From positions 41,053-105,052 of the forward strand of contig ARYC01001317.1 of NCBI GenBank assembly GCA_000711775.1: a stretch of 64,000 nt of DNA, in the 5' to 3' direction. Source of the DNA: Oxytricha trifallax (lineage: Eukaryota; Ciliophora; Spirotrichea; Sporadotrichida; Oxytrichidae). Positions 35,252 to 47,400 of the stretch are shown piece by piece. Every line of letters starts with the position of its first letter. The stretch's first letter is position 1. The notes under the pieces were generated by a model. It had not been told where the DNA came from. It saw only the letters and a list, made by a program, of their open reading frames with translations, and searched no databases. The position numbers and the translations under genes are program-made.

Positions 35252-35995
35252 TTATCTACAAACAGAATAATCTCTTAGTCGGCGTACTTATCTCTAAGCT
35301 ATTGTAGGAACTTAATGTATTATTCGGTCTTTATTGAGCGAGGATGGATAACATAAGTCTCGAGGCCGTTATTTTCGCTTATTCCACCAAGTATTGCATG
35401 AGTTTAAACCTTAACTTTTTAATCATATACTTCAATGTTGCTGTACCTCTTATACCAAGACCTTGATATGAAGGTATTAAAAGTGAATACTGCCTCATCA
35501 GCGTGTATGAACTTTATATTATGCTCTTAAGCCCTTTGCATTTAATCAAATATATAATTTAAATTATCCTTATAAAATGGAACATTAAAGTCAATCACTC
35601 TCTTAATGCGATTGACTGTCTTGTAAGATATTCCGTTCCTTTTATATATGTTAGCTATCGATTAAGCAGAGATATGAAGCTCAGGAAATTGCGATGAAAC
35701 ATCACAGCTCTCTAGGCCAGAGAGAACTGAGCTCAGTAATTAAGAGTCTTATCATTAATGAGATAATCAATATGATGCTGCTAAAACTTTAGAGGTCTTT
35801 TTGGCTTAGAATTGAGCTGCTATCTCTTTAAATTCAATGCTAATAGACAATGAGACCTAACAGTAGCAGGAGATTTATGGAGTAACCTTGCTATATACGT
35901 GTAATTAAGGATAGGCTTGAGTTGATCATTATATTAATCACATCCAAAACGCAACTTAAACAATAAATCTATATACTCACTGTCATAAACTGACC
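35252..35995 (-). pseudogene. TBE 42-kDa transposase copy 4, N-terminal piece
   Basis: Carries FKLRFGCDQYNDQLKPILNY, the KTVNRIKRVIDF block and the first catalytic Asp in FIHADEAVF. A conserved Trp codon is TGA (35733-35735; TGG in copy 6). Joins in sense with the piece at 32034-32327. Confidence 0.85.
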
Positions 35996-36170
35996 CCAAA
36001 CCTCGCATATACTCACTTAAATTACTAATATTTAAACATTAAACCCCTACATAAACCTATTAAAACCCTAATAAAGTATGCACTAATAGTCTACTTTTAT
36101 CAATCAAAAACTCATTCAAACTACTGAAAAGGTTTTGGGGTTTTGATTGCTGTTGAATCCATGTCTCCAT

Positions 36171-38548
36171 GTCCATCTTAGAATTTTAGTTTTCAGAGTC
36201 GCTGCTTATCTCAAGTTCATTGGGTTGTTCATTAAAGGAATGATCACCCTCCCTTAGAGATCGTTTCCCCAGAATCAACTTTTTATCAGATGCTGTTATC
36301 TTATTATGGTTCATGCTAATATTAGCTCGAGGAAAAAATCTGGGCTCGTCAATGGGGATGAATAACGAAGAATCAAAGGGTTTTGGGTCAATATTTTTAA
36401 AAAATTGAGTAGGTAGTTCATCTAAGCTTTTCATGCTGTGCTTTACTCTTCTATTGAGTTGAATAACCTTCTAGCAGTCATCAACATTTCCACATTTTAT
36501 CTCGGCACCTGTTCATGATTCTTTGGTTTTTAATCGCAATTATCTGAAATGGCAGTGACAATAGGAGTCGTAGAATCAGAAAAACTTCCATTTTTTTCGT
36601 TTTTCAAATGTTAAGCATGTTTAGATGCTTAAATCTGATTCAGCTGTCTTTCTGTTGAGCAAAGAACCAATGTTTCAATGTGAACAATCCTTGATGAAGT
36701 TTTAGAAGTCTAAAATGATTTTCGTTGTCTTTCTATTCTTGTTTTAGTCTTATAAGCTAATTAATGGTGCTAGTATTTCCTTAGCTGTAGACCAGGTAGT
36801 GCCGCAATTCTTTCTTATTGAGTGTCCCAACTCTACCCACTATTTAATCTTAAACTAGTCTATGAAATATATCAGCCATAATTTAGTAAAGTTCACAATT
36901 CTTTTCGATCTCTTAAGAAGTTTTAATGTCTTTCCCTCGATCTTATGTCTTAGATAACATATACACGCCAAATTTTCCATGTTTATCTCTAGTGCATAAA
37001 CCAATTTCCAAGTACACTCAATTCTACATCCACGTTAAAGCTTTCCTAACGAACATTATTTACTCTACTTTTTCAACCAATTCTCAAGCATCTGGTAGGA
37101 AGAGCTTGCGACAATGATGATTGGTACTAAGTTTGAATTCATTTAAATAATGCAATCAAGCTTTTTGAAGTAATCCTAAACGTCTGCGACTACTACTTCG
37201 TCTACCAAATGCTGCTTCTTATTCCCATTAATTGAACTTATTACTGTGAAGTCTATTTCCTCTGCTTTAAAAAATGTTTCTATTATTTGCTTTTCTTTCA
37301 TCCATAGTCTAGATCCTGTCATAGCTATCAGTTGCTTTGCTCTAAGTACATGCTCTATAAGGTTTAGCAGTGACGGAACAGCTTCATCAAACAAAATCCA
37401 ATCATGATCATCAATTAAAATTGAAGAATGGACCAAAAGATTTTGAAATAGTGGACCTTCGCAGTAGGTTTCGAAATCCTTTTGAGTAAGGTAATACAAT
37501 CAACTTTTATTCTCATGTTCATTGACATTTACTCTTAGGTTGAAATATTGAATAAGAGTCTCAAACTATAGTTCATTTATTTGTATAAGATGATCATTCT
37601 TGGCAATGATGAAGACGGGACTCTCATATTTCTTTGCCAAATAGATGGCTGAGCAAGTAGTAAGCAAAATTTTGCCGTTTTCCATCCCAAAATTGATAAA
37701 CAGTCTATCGTTAAATGATTCGAGTATGTAATTTAAGCATTGGGTCTGGAGAAACAGCAACTTAAATTAGAGATATTTTTCAAATTATTTTTAGTAACTT
37801 GAAGTTTTAAAGGCAGTCTTATATTCGGAGTTAACAAATTTTATCATTAATTGATCTTTCCCATTCCTCTTCATCAATTGTTAAAGTGCTTGCTACATTT
37901 GCTCTTTTGTGAATTAATTGGCTGAATTGGGAAGTGGGAGCATCTAATCGAGATTTCAAGAGTTACTAAGCAGTAGGTCGTCTATCACTTAACTTCAATC
38001 TTCCCTTCTTTTTTTCTACCATTAAGTAGCAAATGACTAAGGCCATCTCTTCCAACTTGTTTACCCATATGTAGTTATTTGTGGTAAGGAGTTAAGCAAG
38101 TCTCTTCAAAAAGTTTATGTACAAGCTTTGATAAAGAAAATCCCAATTATTATTGAATATTTCTCTCATAATCATTAGAAACTAATTCAATAAATCTTCG
38201 CTTTGAGCCTAACTTAGGGATCTGATTGCAATAAAATATTAAACAACTTCGATTGGAACCCTCCCTGATAGGCCTAGTCCATGATCCTCTTTCATCACTC
38301 CTGTGAACGGGTTTGTTTAAGATGAATAGGGTACCTGGAAGAAGCCTGACAACTTAGAAATCGACAAACCATTGATAGAAAAGGCTGGTCATCATTGAGA
38401 TGACGCCAAAGTTTTTGGAATTAAGGTTGTCCAATTCACCAGAGTACTCTACGAACTCCTGGATTTCGTTCTCAAAGATGAAGCTAGCTAGACCCAGAGA
38501 TGTAAGAATACCTGGTCTTGTAGCAAGCAGGCACATCGATGATCATAT
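36171..38548 (-). CDS. SecA/DEAD-like ATPase-helicase gene (interrupted frames)
   Basis: Long minus-strand coding region. The core piece reads FGMENGKILLTTCSAIYLAK with a Walker-A-like N-G-K and a following V-F-I-I-A-K-N-D motif;  then ILIDDHDWILFDEAVPSLL with an Asp/Glu-rich Walker-B-like stretch and a RAKQLIAMTGSR block, as in the nucleotide-binding fold of SecA/DEAD proteins. Upstream is MCLLATRPGILTSLGLASF, downstream an acidic C-terminus ELEISSDSEN. At least three frame changes and one in-frame TGA (between NENKS and LYYL) occur, so it is either a pseudogene or made of several MDSs. Family call tentative. Confidence 0.5.
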
Positions 38549-39306
38549 CAGATATCACTGTTGTTGCTATATTCTCCTTGTTATAAAAGAGTATAGAAGC
38601 TACAAAAAGTTTTGTCTTCACCTGAATTGAATCTCTTATGCTGATACAAAACTCTTAACAATTTTGGAAGATTGAGTCAGAATAGTAAAGAAATCGTGAA
38701 TATACAAATCCTTAAATATAAAGGAATTTATAATACATATGTGTTCCGACCGACAACCCCCACCCCATCCCCCATAAATTAACCCATTTCATATGAAAAA
38801 AGTTATCCCCAGAGTCTCAATCGACTTCCTTCTTGACTTCTCGATCACATAATAATTATATATTGTATAAAAATGTCTAAATTATTTATAAATATCCTTT
38901 TTATGCTATTTCCTAATATTTTTTGAAATTAATTATTTTTTTTTACAAATTAGGTTACACTTGGCATGTATTTTTGTACACACACTTTTCATTTGTAATG
39001 ATTTTATAGATTTTTATACTATATTATAATACTTTCATGATTAAAACAAATTTTTATATTAATAAAATGGAAAGTTCGATATAGCGACTTAAAAAGGCAA
39101 GTAGGTTGAGCTATATGAATGAAGTTCAGGCCTATTGATTATGAAAAAGCAAAAAGCCGATTGCTCTCGTACTTCTTCTACACGCTTGAACTCTAGGTTT
39201 TCATTAAAGTGGACTTGAATTGCAGCAGGTATCAGTGCTCAAGACCAAAGATGTACTCATCCTTTAGATAACTCAGCCATAACTAGGATTATGGTCTTAC
39301 CAGCTA

Positions 39307-39900
39307 ATAGCAAAACTGCTAAATTAATAGTTGCTTCAAATGACCTGCCCGATGACACATCGATCCATATAGCTTCGCGCTAGCTACTCCGGTCTTTATC
39401 CATTTTAATTGCCGGTAAATAGATGTCCAACAACTGCGAAGGTACTGCTCATTCATCCCTGATGGCAAAAACATGCAGCAATGGAGATTCAATGAGCGCG
39501 TCTGCGATACCAGATAAGATGCCCGGGCTTTCATGTTTACATAAAACTGAGCTGTGTTGTAGACAAGCTGCCTCACCGAATGATGGACATATTAAATGAC
39601 TACAACTTACTCGTTCTATCAAACAATAGCCTCTTATGAAAATTAAATTACCAGCATTAGCATTTACTCTTCATAAATGCGTTTACTCTCTACCCGTGTA
39701 TAAACACTGTCAAACGATTTTACCGCATGCGATCTCAAGTTGCTCTCTTTTTCACATAATGGAACAATGTGGCTTCGAAAGAAGTGTGGGAGGTATTGCT
39801 AATGAACTCTCTAATCTTGAAAATCACTTTTGCCTAGCAGTTCAATACAGCTAATCCGGCAATGCCTCTGTCTTGGTGGCTGACTAGTGAAGATTTCGAT
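39307..39900 (+). CDS. Arm-encoded protein of the fold-back element (left copy)
   Basis: The + frame AKLIVASNDLPDDTSIHIAS continues through one internal TGA (about 39597) and then MKIKLPALAFTLHKCVYSLP to a TGA near 39898. An upstream frame slip joins it to FRPIDYEKAKSRLLSYFF. The right arm holds the same frame inverted at about 41591-42184. No domain recognised. Cys- and Ser-rich. Confidence 0.4.
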
Positions 39901-40148
39901 TACTCTGGCTTTCGGTGACTAGTTAAGTCAGGTAAATTATCCAAAAAGTAATTAGCCTAAATCTTTTTGAATGAGCTCGCGCCTTTTGCTATTATTGTAC
40001 GCTTCCCTTTCAAGTAACATTGCTCAGGTTGCAATGATATTCCAGCGTGCAACCCAAGTGGGAGTAATTGTACCCACACTCTTCAAGATATTCCCAAGAG
40101 CCCTCGGTATAGCCGATATAACAGCCATTGTAAACAGCCGCTCTGTAA

Positions 40149-40280
40149 GGTGTAACTAGGTACAACACTGGTCGTAACTAGATACAAGACAGGTCGTAAC
40201 TAGATACAGCACTGGTCGTAACTAGATACTAAGTATGCTGTAACTAGATACTCCAACTGGTGTAACTAAATATTCAAGGG
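40149..40280 (+). repeat. 22-bp tandem repeat cluster in the left arm
   Basis: Six imperfect units with the core GTCGTAACTAGATAC, spaced about 22 bp. Followed by an eight-G run. Mirrored at about 41211-41342 in the right arm. Such subterminal iterations are typical of protein-binding arrays in transposons. Confidence 0.85.
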
Positions 40281-41590
40281 GGGGGTAAAGATACTCTTTT
40301 CTCAGGTTATTATATCCAATTCCTGAGGAGAGCTGTACTTAAAAATCCTCTCTTCCACGAGTGCGCTTTTGCTATACAAGAGCATCTCACCGGATACGGA
40401 TTCCCCCCTCTTTGGTCCAAACAGATGAAAGGTGTATTATGCTTTTCATAGCAGCGCGGGAATAGATGCCTGCGAGGCTTCTTCCTATCAAGGATCTCCT
40501 CAACTGGGGTTGGTTATAGGCATGTAGCAACGCATCAAGATGGTCAGGCCATCAAAGTGTGATATGGTTGTGTTAATTATAAATATATTCACACCAACCA
40601 GTCACTGGCCAGTGAAGCGACTGGATAATATTGTGTAGTAAATCCATGGGATTTTCTACTTACACATTTAAAACTTATAACTTTATATAAATTATGAATT
40701 AACAAAAATCAATATATGTCACAGATACTTTATTTTATAATTTAATTTTTAACTAAGGCACTTATATAAAATATAGTCAATTGTTTGTTTAAAGCTTACT
40801 TTATAAATTTATTTTTATTTTCATTAAATTTAATATTAATCTCATGGATTTACTACACAATATTATCCAGTCGCTTCACTGGCCAGTGACTGGTTGGTGT
40901 GAATATATTTATAATTAACACAACCATATCACACTTTGATGGCCTGACCATCTTGATGCGTTGCTACATGCCTATAACCAACCCCAGTTGAGGAGATCCT
41001 TGATAGGAAGAAGCCTCGCAGGCATCTATTCCCGCGCTGCTATGAAAAGCATAATACACCTTTCATCTGTTTGGACCAAAGAGGGGGGAATCCGTATCCG
41101 GTGAGATGCTCTTGTATAGCAAAAGCGCACTCGTGGAAGAGAGGATTTTTAAGTACAGCTCTCCTCAGGAATTGGATATAATAACCTGAGAAAAGAGTAT
41201 CTTTACCCCCCCCTTGAATATTTAGTTACACCAGTTGGAGTATCTAGTTACAGCATACTTAGTATCTAGTTACGACCAGTGCTGTATCTAGTTACGACCT
41301 GTCTTGTATCTAGTTACGACCAGTGTTGTACCTAGTTACACCTTACAGAGCGGCTGTTTACAATGGCTGTTATATCGGCTATACCGAGGGCTCTTGGGAA
41401 TATCTTGAAGAGTGTGGGTACAATTACTCCCACTTGGGTTGCACGCTGGAATATCATTGCAACCTGAGCAATGTTACTTGAAAGGGAAGCGTACAATAAT
41501 AGCAAAAGGCGCGAGCTCATTCAAAAAGATTTAGGCTAATTACTTTTTGGATAATTTACCTGACTTAACTAGTCACCGAAAGCCAGAGTA

Positions 41591-42184
41591 ATCGAAATCT
41601 TCACTAGTCAGCCACCAAGACAGAGGCATTGCCGGATTAGCTGTATTGAACTGCTAGGCAAAAGTGATTTTCAAGATTAGAGAGTTCATTAGCAATACCT
41701 CCCACACTTCTTTCGAAGCCACATTGTTCCATTATGTGAAAAAGAGAGCAACTTGAGATCGCATGCGGTAAAATCGTTTGACAGTGTTTATACACGGGTA
41801 GAGAGTAAACGCATTTATGAAGAGTAAATGCTAATGCTGGTAATTTAATTTTCATAAGAGGCTATTGTTTGATAGAACGAGTAAGTTGTAGTCATTTAAT
41901 ATGTCCATCATTCGGTGAGGCAGCTTGTCTACAACACAGCTCAGTTTTATGTAAACATGAAAGCCCGGGCATCTTATCTGGTATCGCAGACGCGCTCATT
42001 GAATCTCCATTGCTGCATGTTTTTGCCATCAGGGATGAATGAGCAGTACCTTCGCAGTTGTTGGACATCTATTTACCGGCAATTAAAATGGATAAAGACC
42101 GGAGTAGCTAGCGCGAAGCTATATGGATCGATGTGTCATCGGGCAGGTCATTTGAAGCAACTATTAATTTAGCAGTTTTGCTAT
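41591..42184 (-). CDS. Arm-encoded protein of the fold-back element (right copy)
   Basis: Exact inverse of the frame at 39307-39900. Same internal TGA. Both copies point toward the element centre. Confidence 0.4.
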
Positions 42185-42834
42185 TAGCTGGTAAGACCAT
42201 AATCCTAGTTATGGCTGAGTTATCTAAAGGATGAGTACATCTTTGGTCTTGAGCACTGATACCTGCTGCAATTCAAGTCCACTTTAATGAAAACCTAGAG
42301 TTCAAGCGTGTAGAAGAAGTACGAGAGCAATCGGCTTTTTGCTTTTTCATAATCAATAGGCCTGAACTTCATTCATATAGCTCAACCTACTTGCCTTTTT
42401 AAGTCGCTATATCGAACTTTCCATTTTATTAATATAAAAATTTGTTTTAATCATGAAAGTATTATAATATAGTATAAAAATCTATAAAATCATTACAAAT
42501 GAAAAGTGTGTGTACAAAAATACATGCCAAGTGTAACCTAATTTGTAAAAAAAAATAATTAATTTCAAAAAATATTAGGAAATAGCATAAAAAGGATATT
42601 TATAAATAATTTAGACATTTTTATACAATATATAATTATTATGTGATCGAGAAGTCAAGAAGGAAGTCGATTGAGACTCTGGGGATAACTTTTTTCATAT
42701 GAAATGGGTTAATTTATGGGGGATGGGGTGGGGGTTGTCGGTCGGAACACATATGCTTAAAACATTTTTTTTTATATTTATTAGAAATTTACAATATAAA
42801 CAATAAAAATATATAATAATGTTTTGAAAGTTAT

Positions 42835-43590
42835 TTATTTATATTTATTCTTTATTTTATGAAATTTTAAATTGACTATTTTTTTTCTATTTTGACTGAT
42901 TCCATCCAAATTAAAATTTGAGGAGGAATTTTTCAAATACCTCAAAAAGTCTATAAGACTTTGACTTTTTCTGGAATGAATGGCCTCCAGGAACTTAAAC
43001 CTGTCATCAGCTGGTAGGAACATAAACTCTCGTAAACAGTTGGCAGTATTTCTCGTTGCAGAGTTTCTCCAAGATATTCAGTATGCAACTTTAAATTCTA
43101 ATGCTCAGTGTTCTTCAAAATAGTGTTGTCAGTCAAAATTTTTTCACTTGAGGGATGTCTTTTACCCTCATTAAGTAATCAAGTTGGTTTAAAACACCAA
43201 TGCTCCTGGCACTGTTACAATGTGAGAACATTTGCTCTATCGGTCCAGAATGAACTTACTTTGAATCTAGGGATGTCACTTGAGCCCAAAAGTGGCTAAA
43301 ATTCATGAAGCTTGACAACCTCGCTCATGTTATAATCATGCTCTGGTAGAACCTCATCGAAACGGTCGATCAAGTAAGGATTTTTATTACCTTAAAATAG
43401 AGAGGTCTGCCTTTTTTGCCACCTAGTTATTTTGAGCAAGGAGTATTGAAGTCTGATTAAATCACTGACCTCTAATTCTTTTTCTCAATAATGTTTTCGT
43501 CTAACTGGTGTTGTGTCTCGAATGGTTATGGTAGTACCGATGAATTATTAGTCTAGTTGGGTTGGATTTCATTCATGAAGATTAACCGCT
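42835..43590 (-). CDS. Unrecognised gene adjoining the fold-back element
   Basis: Minus-strand frames read LDENIIEKKNQRSVIQSDFN, then (one base offset) LIDRFDEVLPEHDYNMSEVV and DIPRFKVSSFWTDRANVLT, then a piece with TEYLGETLQREILPTVYESL and FLPADDRFKFLEAIHSRK. It is a charged soluble protein with no recognised domain. Same strand as the helicase-like gene on the other side of the fold-back element, so the element may have split a single gene. That is inference. Confidence 0.45.
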
Positions 43591-43805
43591 ACTTTTGAAA
43601 AGTTTCGTATTTATTTAAGAATTTTAATTTTAATATAAGAATACTAATCAAAATTTTAAATACTTAATTCAAACTTAAAGTTCTTAAATGCTTTTATAGC
43701 CTTAAAACCCACGTTATATGAAGTAAATTCATTTTAAATGGGCACAATCAACACTTGCCATAATACAAGGGACCCTGATTGTTTCTACCCATATTGTTTG
43801 TTAAA

Positions 43806-46079
43806 ATGACCATTAGTAGAAATCTTTCTTATGATTATCCTGTGAGGGAAGATATAATTTGGACAATGTAATCGTATGAGATTTGTCAACCATTGGCTTA
43901 TTATTATAATAAATGTAAATCCTCATTCATGTTCAGGTTTTTCTCAAACTCTAATGACTTTAATCCCTATATTATTGTCAAAGAGTTGGGGAGATGATAA
44001 ATAGTTTAGAAAAAAAAGTTTGAGTCATCGAAGGTCATCTATTACTGATGACAGTTAAATAAGAGACTTAAGTGGTGGGCCATGATGATTCACAGTAAAT
44101 GAAGGCAAAAGTACCAATCTTAAAGCTTATGGAAATAATAAAGAAATCAGTTATAGACAAAATTAAATTGCATCTGAGGAAAATTGTGCTGGTATCGATT
44201 GCATGTGACCTCCTTGCCTAGAATTCAATAAAAAGGCAATGAAAGTCTAGAGCTGAGCGAGAAGATATAAATGATGCTTAATTCAAACCACTTAAAAGAT
44301 GATAAAATCTATATTGATTATATTCTTTTACTCTACTCTAAAAAATTCTATCTTACCAAATTTTTTAGCCAATTTTGAACATCAATATTATAAATAGTTT
44401 TAACTATTAAATTGTATACTCATTTCGGAGTCAAAATTAACCTGAACTTGGTTATAATTTACTCCAAAGTAATAGATATGAAAGTTCGATATACTCTTAC
44501 TTTTGTTAAATTCATAAGCACCTTGAAAACTGGTGAATATTTAAAGTTCTTCCAATTTTTCGATTTATCTGTTCAAAAAGATCAAAAATCATAAACAATT
44601 TCATCAATAATTACCTGAAATTCTCGAAACAGATGTATTAGTTAACCTCAATGATTAAGTTGCTGAAGTTTGCAATTAGGTTTAAGAAGTTGAGCAAAGT
44701 TTAGAGAAATTGACATACTAACGATCTAAGTGCTAATAAATTAGGGAAGAGAAGATATAGAATATACCTTTCAGATTTTAATATCAGATATCAAAAAATT
44801 AGCACACACAATAGGAATTGCGACTAATGGTCGTTTGCAAGCCATGTAATAAAAGTGCATGAGCAAATACAGCTCTCACAAATTATATTGAAAACGCTGA
44901 TAAAAGCATTAGAGAATTGTCCGAGAAGTATTTGCTGAAAATTATAAACCAGACTCAGTCCAAGTGCTACCACCATCATGAAATGGTAAAAAAACAACAT
45001 GAAAAATTTCAATGTCCAGGTTAAAAAGATTATAGTTGACCACAAGTAAGGCGTCGCAGACAGCTAACTTATGATCAAGGAAATTATCAAGTTTGTGGTT
45101 AAAAAGGGTCTATAAAGTTAAGAAACTTGAAATATCAAATGAAGGTTAACAAATATAGTAGCAATAACCTCAAGCTTTACAACAAGATCATAGCCAAAAT
45201 ACTCAATAGCATTTGAAAACCGAGGACAAAAACAAAAATGATAGTCATAATATTGAAATGACAATCACTAAATATAACTCAGGTAATTAAAACATTTAAA
45301 TCTTTAATATTTATAACAAAACATATATTAATGACTAAGAAAAGAGAAAGTTCATTAATTCAATTAAATAATCTGACTTAAAGCAGTCAATTTTGACAAC
45401 ATTTACTACTATCTACTTACTTTTACTTTTTAAACTCTTATGCGCCTTCTTCAATAGATAATTCTTGGGGTTTTGGGGTTTATTAATATTATTAAACTCT
45501 ATACTCTCGACACTTTTAATTATTTTCAGGAAGCTATGATGAAGATGCATATGTAAAATTTATGAAAAACTTAAATAACTCTTCAGAAACAACAAGCTAT
45601 GCCCTAAAATCCAAATAAATCAATAAAGTTGAAAAAAAATAATAAATTCTATTTTTAGACAGTTGATTAATTAATAAAGTTAAATAAATATCTACATAAA
45701 CTTAATTGATTGTTTGATTTTAACTCGTATATATTGTTAAAAACCTAATTATATTTAATCTCTTTTTTATTTATTTTATCAGTTTCCACATTTTAATTAT
45801 ACTCGTTTAATATCAAAATAATATTTAAATTATTTTTAAAATGAGCATCCAAGTAGTATTTCTGACAAACAAAGCGATGACTCATTTATTGAATAATTGG
45901 ACAACATGGTCATTGTCGATTCAGAAAGCGATGATGACGATCAAAGAAATATTTCCTTGGCACATGAGGATCTGAGCATTTAATAAAATTAAGGGGTATA
46001 ACCAAATATTCCTCCTAGCAATTAACCACTTAGACTTAACTCATAAGATGAAGAAGAGCTGAAAAATGATTTATAATGA
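43806..46079 (+). CDS. Multi-exon gene with coiled-coil, poly-Gln and acidic tail
   Basis: Pieces on the + strand: MTISRNLSYDYPVREDIIW at 43806; a coiled-coil-like run VAEVCNQVQEVEQSLEKL at about 44660; a Gln-rich run QQIQQQQPQALQQDHSQN at about 45150 ending at a GTAATT donor; an exon after TTTTCAG at 45531 (SYDEDAYVKFMKNLNNSS); and a final exon with DNMVIVDSESDDDDQRN and DEEELKNDLQ-TGA (46077-46079). Gln codons are mostly TAA/TAG/CAA mixed. Several in-frame TGAs at inner joins show that more junctions exist than I could place. Function unknown. Confidence 0.55.
45467..45481 (+). other. Solitary telomere-like tract inside an intron
   Basis: GGGGTTTTGGGGTTT followed by ATTA. It lies between two exon-like pieces of the gene at 43806-46079. 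There is no TBE gene on either side. Could be the leftover end of an excised TBE. Confidence 0.6.
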
Positions 46080-46606
46080 TAAATGATATATAAACCCCAA
46101 TAAGTATGTTCTGATAGTATTTAAAAAAAGTTGATAAAAATTTTTAAATATGTCGAATATTAACGAAATTTAAAGGGACAGACTTCAAAAAAAATTTGAA
46201 GGAACCGATCTAGAAAATTAAATGAAAAGAAGGGTTGTGAATATTTTGACACTTACTTCGTCTGATAAATATATGATTAGTTTAAAAAGATGTTATATTC
46301 TAGTACACATAAATATAATTAACAGCAAGTTGTTAGAGCAGTTAGTGAAATTATTCAATAGCGGTATACTATCATAATGACCTAAACCACAAAGCCAGAC
46401 TTTTTGGCTTAAGTCAAAAGTACTTTATCGAGATCCAAACTGATGATTCATATTTTCTATTTTAGTGCCATTTATTTCTAGCTATTTCCTATATTGACAT
46501 TTCTAGCAGTCATTATTTAGTTAAAGTTGGTGAAAAATTATGAATTTGAAAAAAATTTCGGATTCTTACAATAGTTTCATTTTTCGTGAGCTTATTCTCC
46601 GTATTT
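46080..46606. other. AT-rich spacer
   Basis: No supportable gene or repeat. Confidence 0.4.
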
Positions 46607-47087
46607 GGGGAAGCTCCCTGTCCCAAATAGATAGTTTCCCGCTCCTACGGATATTTCTTGGTCCTTAGGAAGTTTTCTTCTACAATATTTAATTTTTAAT
46701 TGTTTGGCAATAAAATACTCAAACTTATAAATTTTAATTTCAATTATATTTGCCATTATAAATTAACTTTCAATGAAGCATAATTTACAAAGCAGATTAT
46801 TAATTTTTATTAAATTATAAAAAAAAAACAGTGTTATAATAATTCTTTTATATTAAAAATTAATATTATTTTCATTAAAATTTTAATTCATTATCAATGT
46901 AGAAAAACATATTAGATTATAAATAAATAAATCAATATTAAAGTTAAAGATTTTGAGAAATTTATAAATATTATGCATTTCTATGTATGGGGCAGAAAAC
47001 TTCCGAAAAGGGCAGAAAACTACTTATTTGGGGCAGGGAACTTCCTTTGGATGCTTCTAAAATATTAAAGTAGGAATATTTTCCCCC
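46607..47087. mobile_element. Decayed copy of the G-rich inverted-repeat element
   Basis: Starts GGGGAAGCTCCCTGTCCC and ends with repeats of GGGGCAG(G/A)AAACTTCC; the AT-rich interior aligns with the copy at 9191-9630 (shared TTCATTAAAATTTTAA-type and end-proximal TTTATTTGTGGGGCAG-type blocks). End motifs carry many substitutions and no 7-bp flanking repeat is left. An older insertion. Confidence 0.75.
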
Positions 47088-47400
47088 AAATTTTATTAAA
47101 AGTATCATAGCTCCGAATCACTCACATACTTTAAACTTAATGCTACTAGTTATATTAATTATAATTAGGGTAATTTATTGAAGTGTCTTTTAATTGAAGC
47201 ATTAATAAAATCGGAGAAGATATAAATAAAGTGTAAGAAATCTCTCAATAAATTTGCAATATCCAGGCAAGATATTAATAATACAGCTATCTAAATACTA
47301 AATCCAATAAAATTAATCATTCATATACTAATTATTAGATTATTGCCAAAATAGAAAAAAAATGGGAAATTGTAAAAATTAATCAAAATTAAATATTTAT

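Larger units (their letters stand above)
29161..36145 (-). mobile_element. TBE transposon copy 4, split by a 2.9-kb insertion
   Basis: Left end CAAAACCCCAAAACCC, right end its inverse. Gene order is 57-kDa (-), 22-kDa (+), 42-kDa (-). The terminal repeats and proteins differ from copies 1-3 and match copy 6, so it is a second subfamily. The 42-kDa gene is cut at 32327 and resumes at 35252 with a TTA repeated at both joints. Flanks are AAT on the left and ATT on the right, so the target duplication is not identical. Confidence 0.92.
38740..42751. mobile_element. 4.0-kb fold-back element, two 1.9-kb inverted arms
   Basis: From TGTGTTCCGACCG at 38740 to the inverse at 42751, the two halves are essentially identical inverse copies meeting at a roughly 190-bp AT-rich centre (about 40650-40843). 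Flanks are TA on both sides, and the flanking DNA differs, which argues against a read-through artefact. Each arm carries C-rich ends, mirrored protein-coding frames and a cluster of 22-bp tandem repeats. No transposase recognised. Confidence 0.9.

Noticed and set aside
38740-42751. Assembly or long-read hairpin artefact as explanation of the large palindrome
   Set aside because: Flanks differ on the two sides, there is a unique centre, and edges coincide with TA and matching tips. Raw reads are still needed to be certain.
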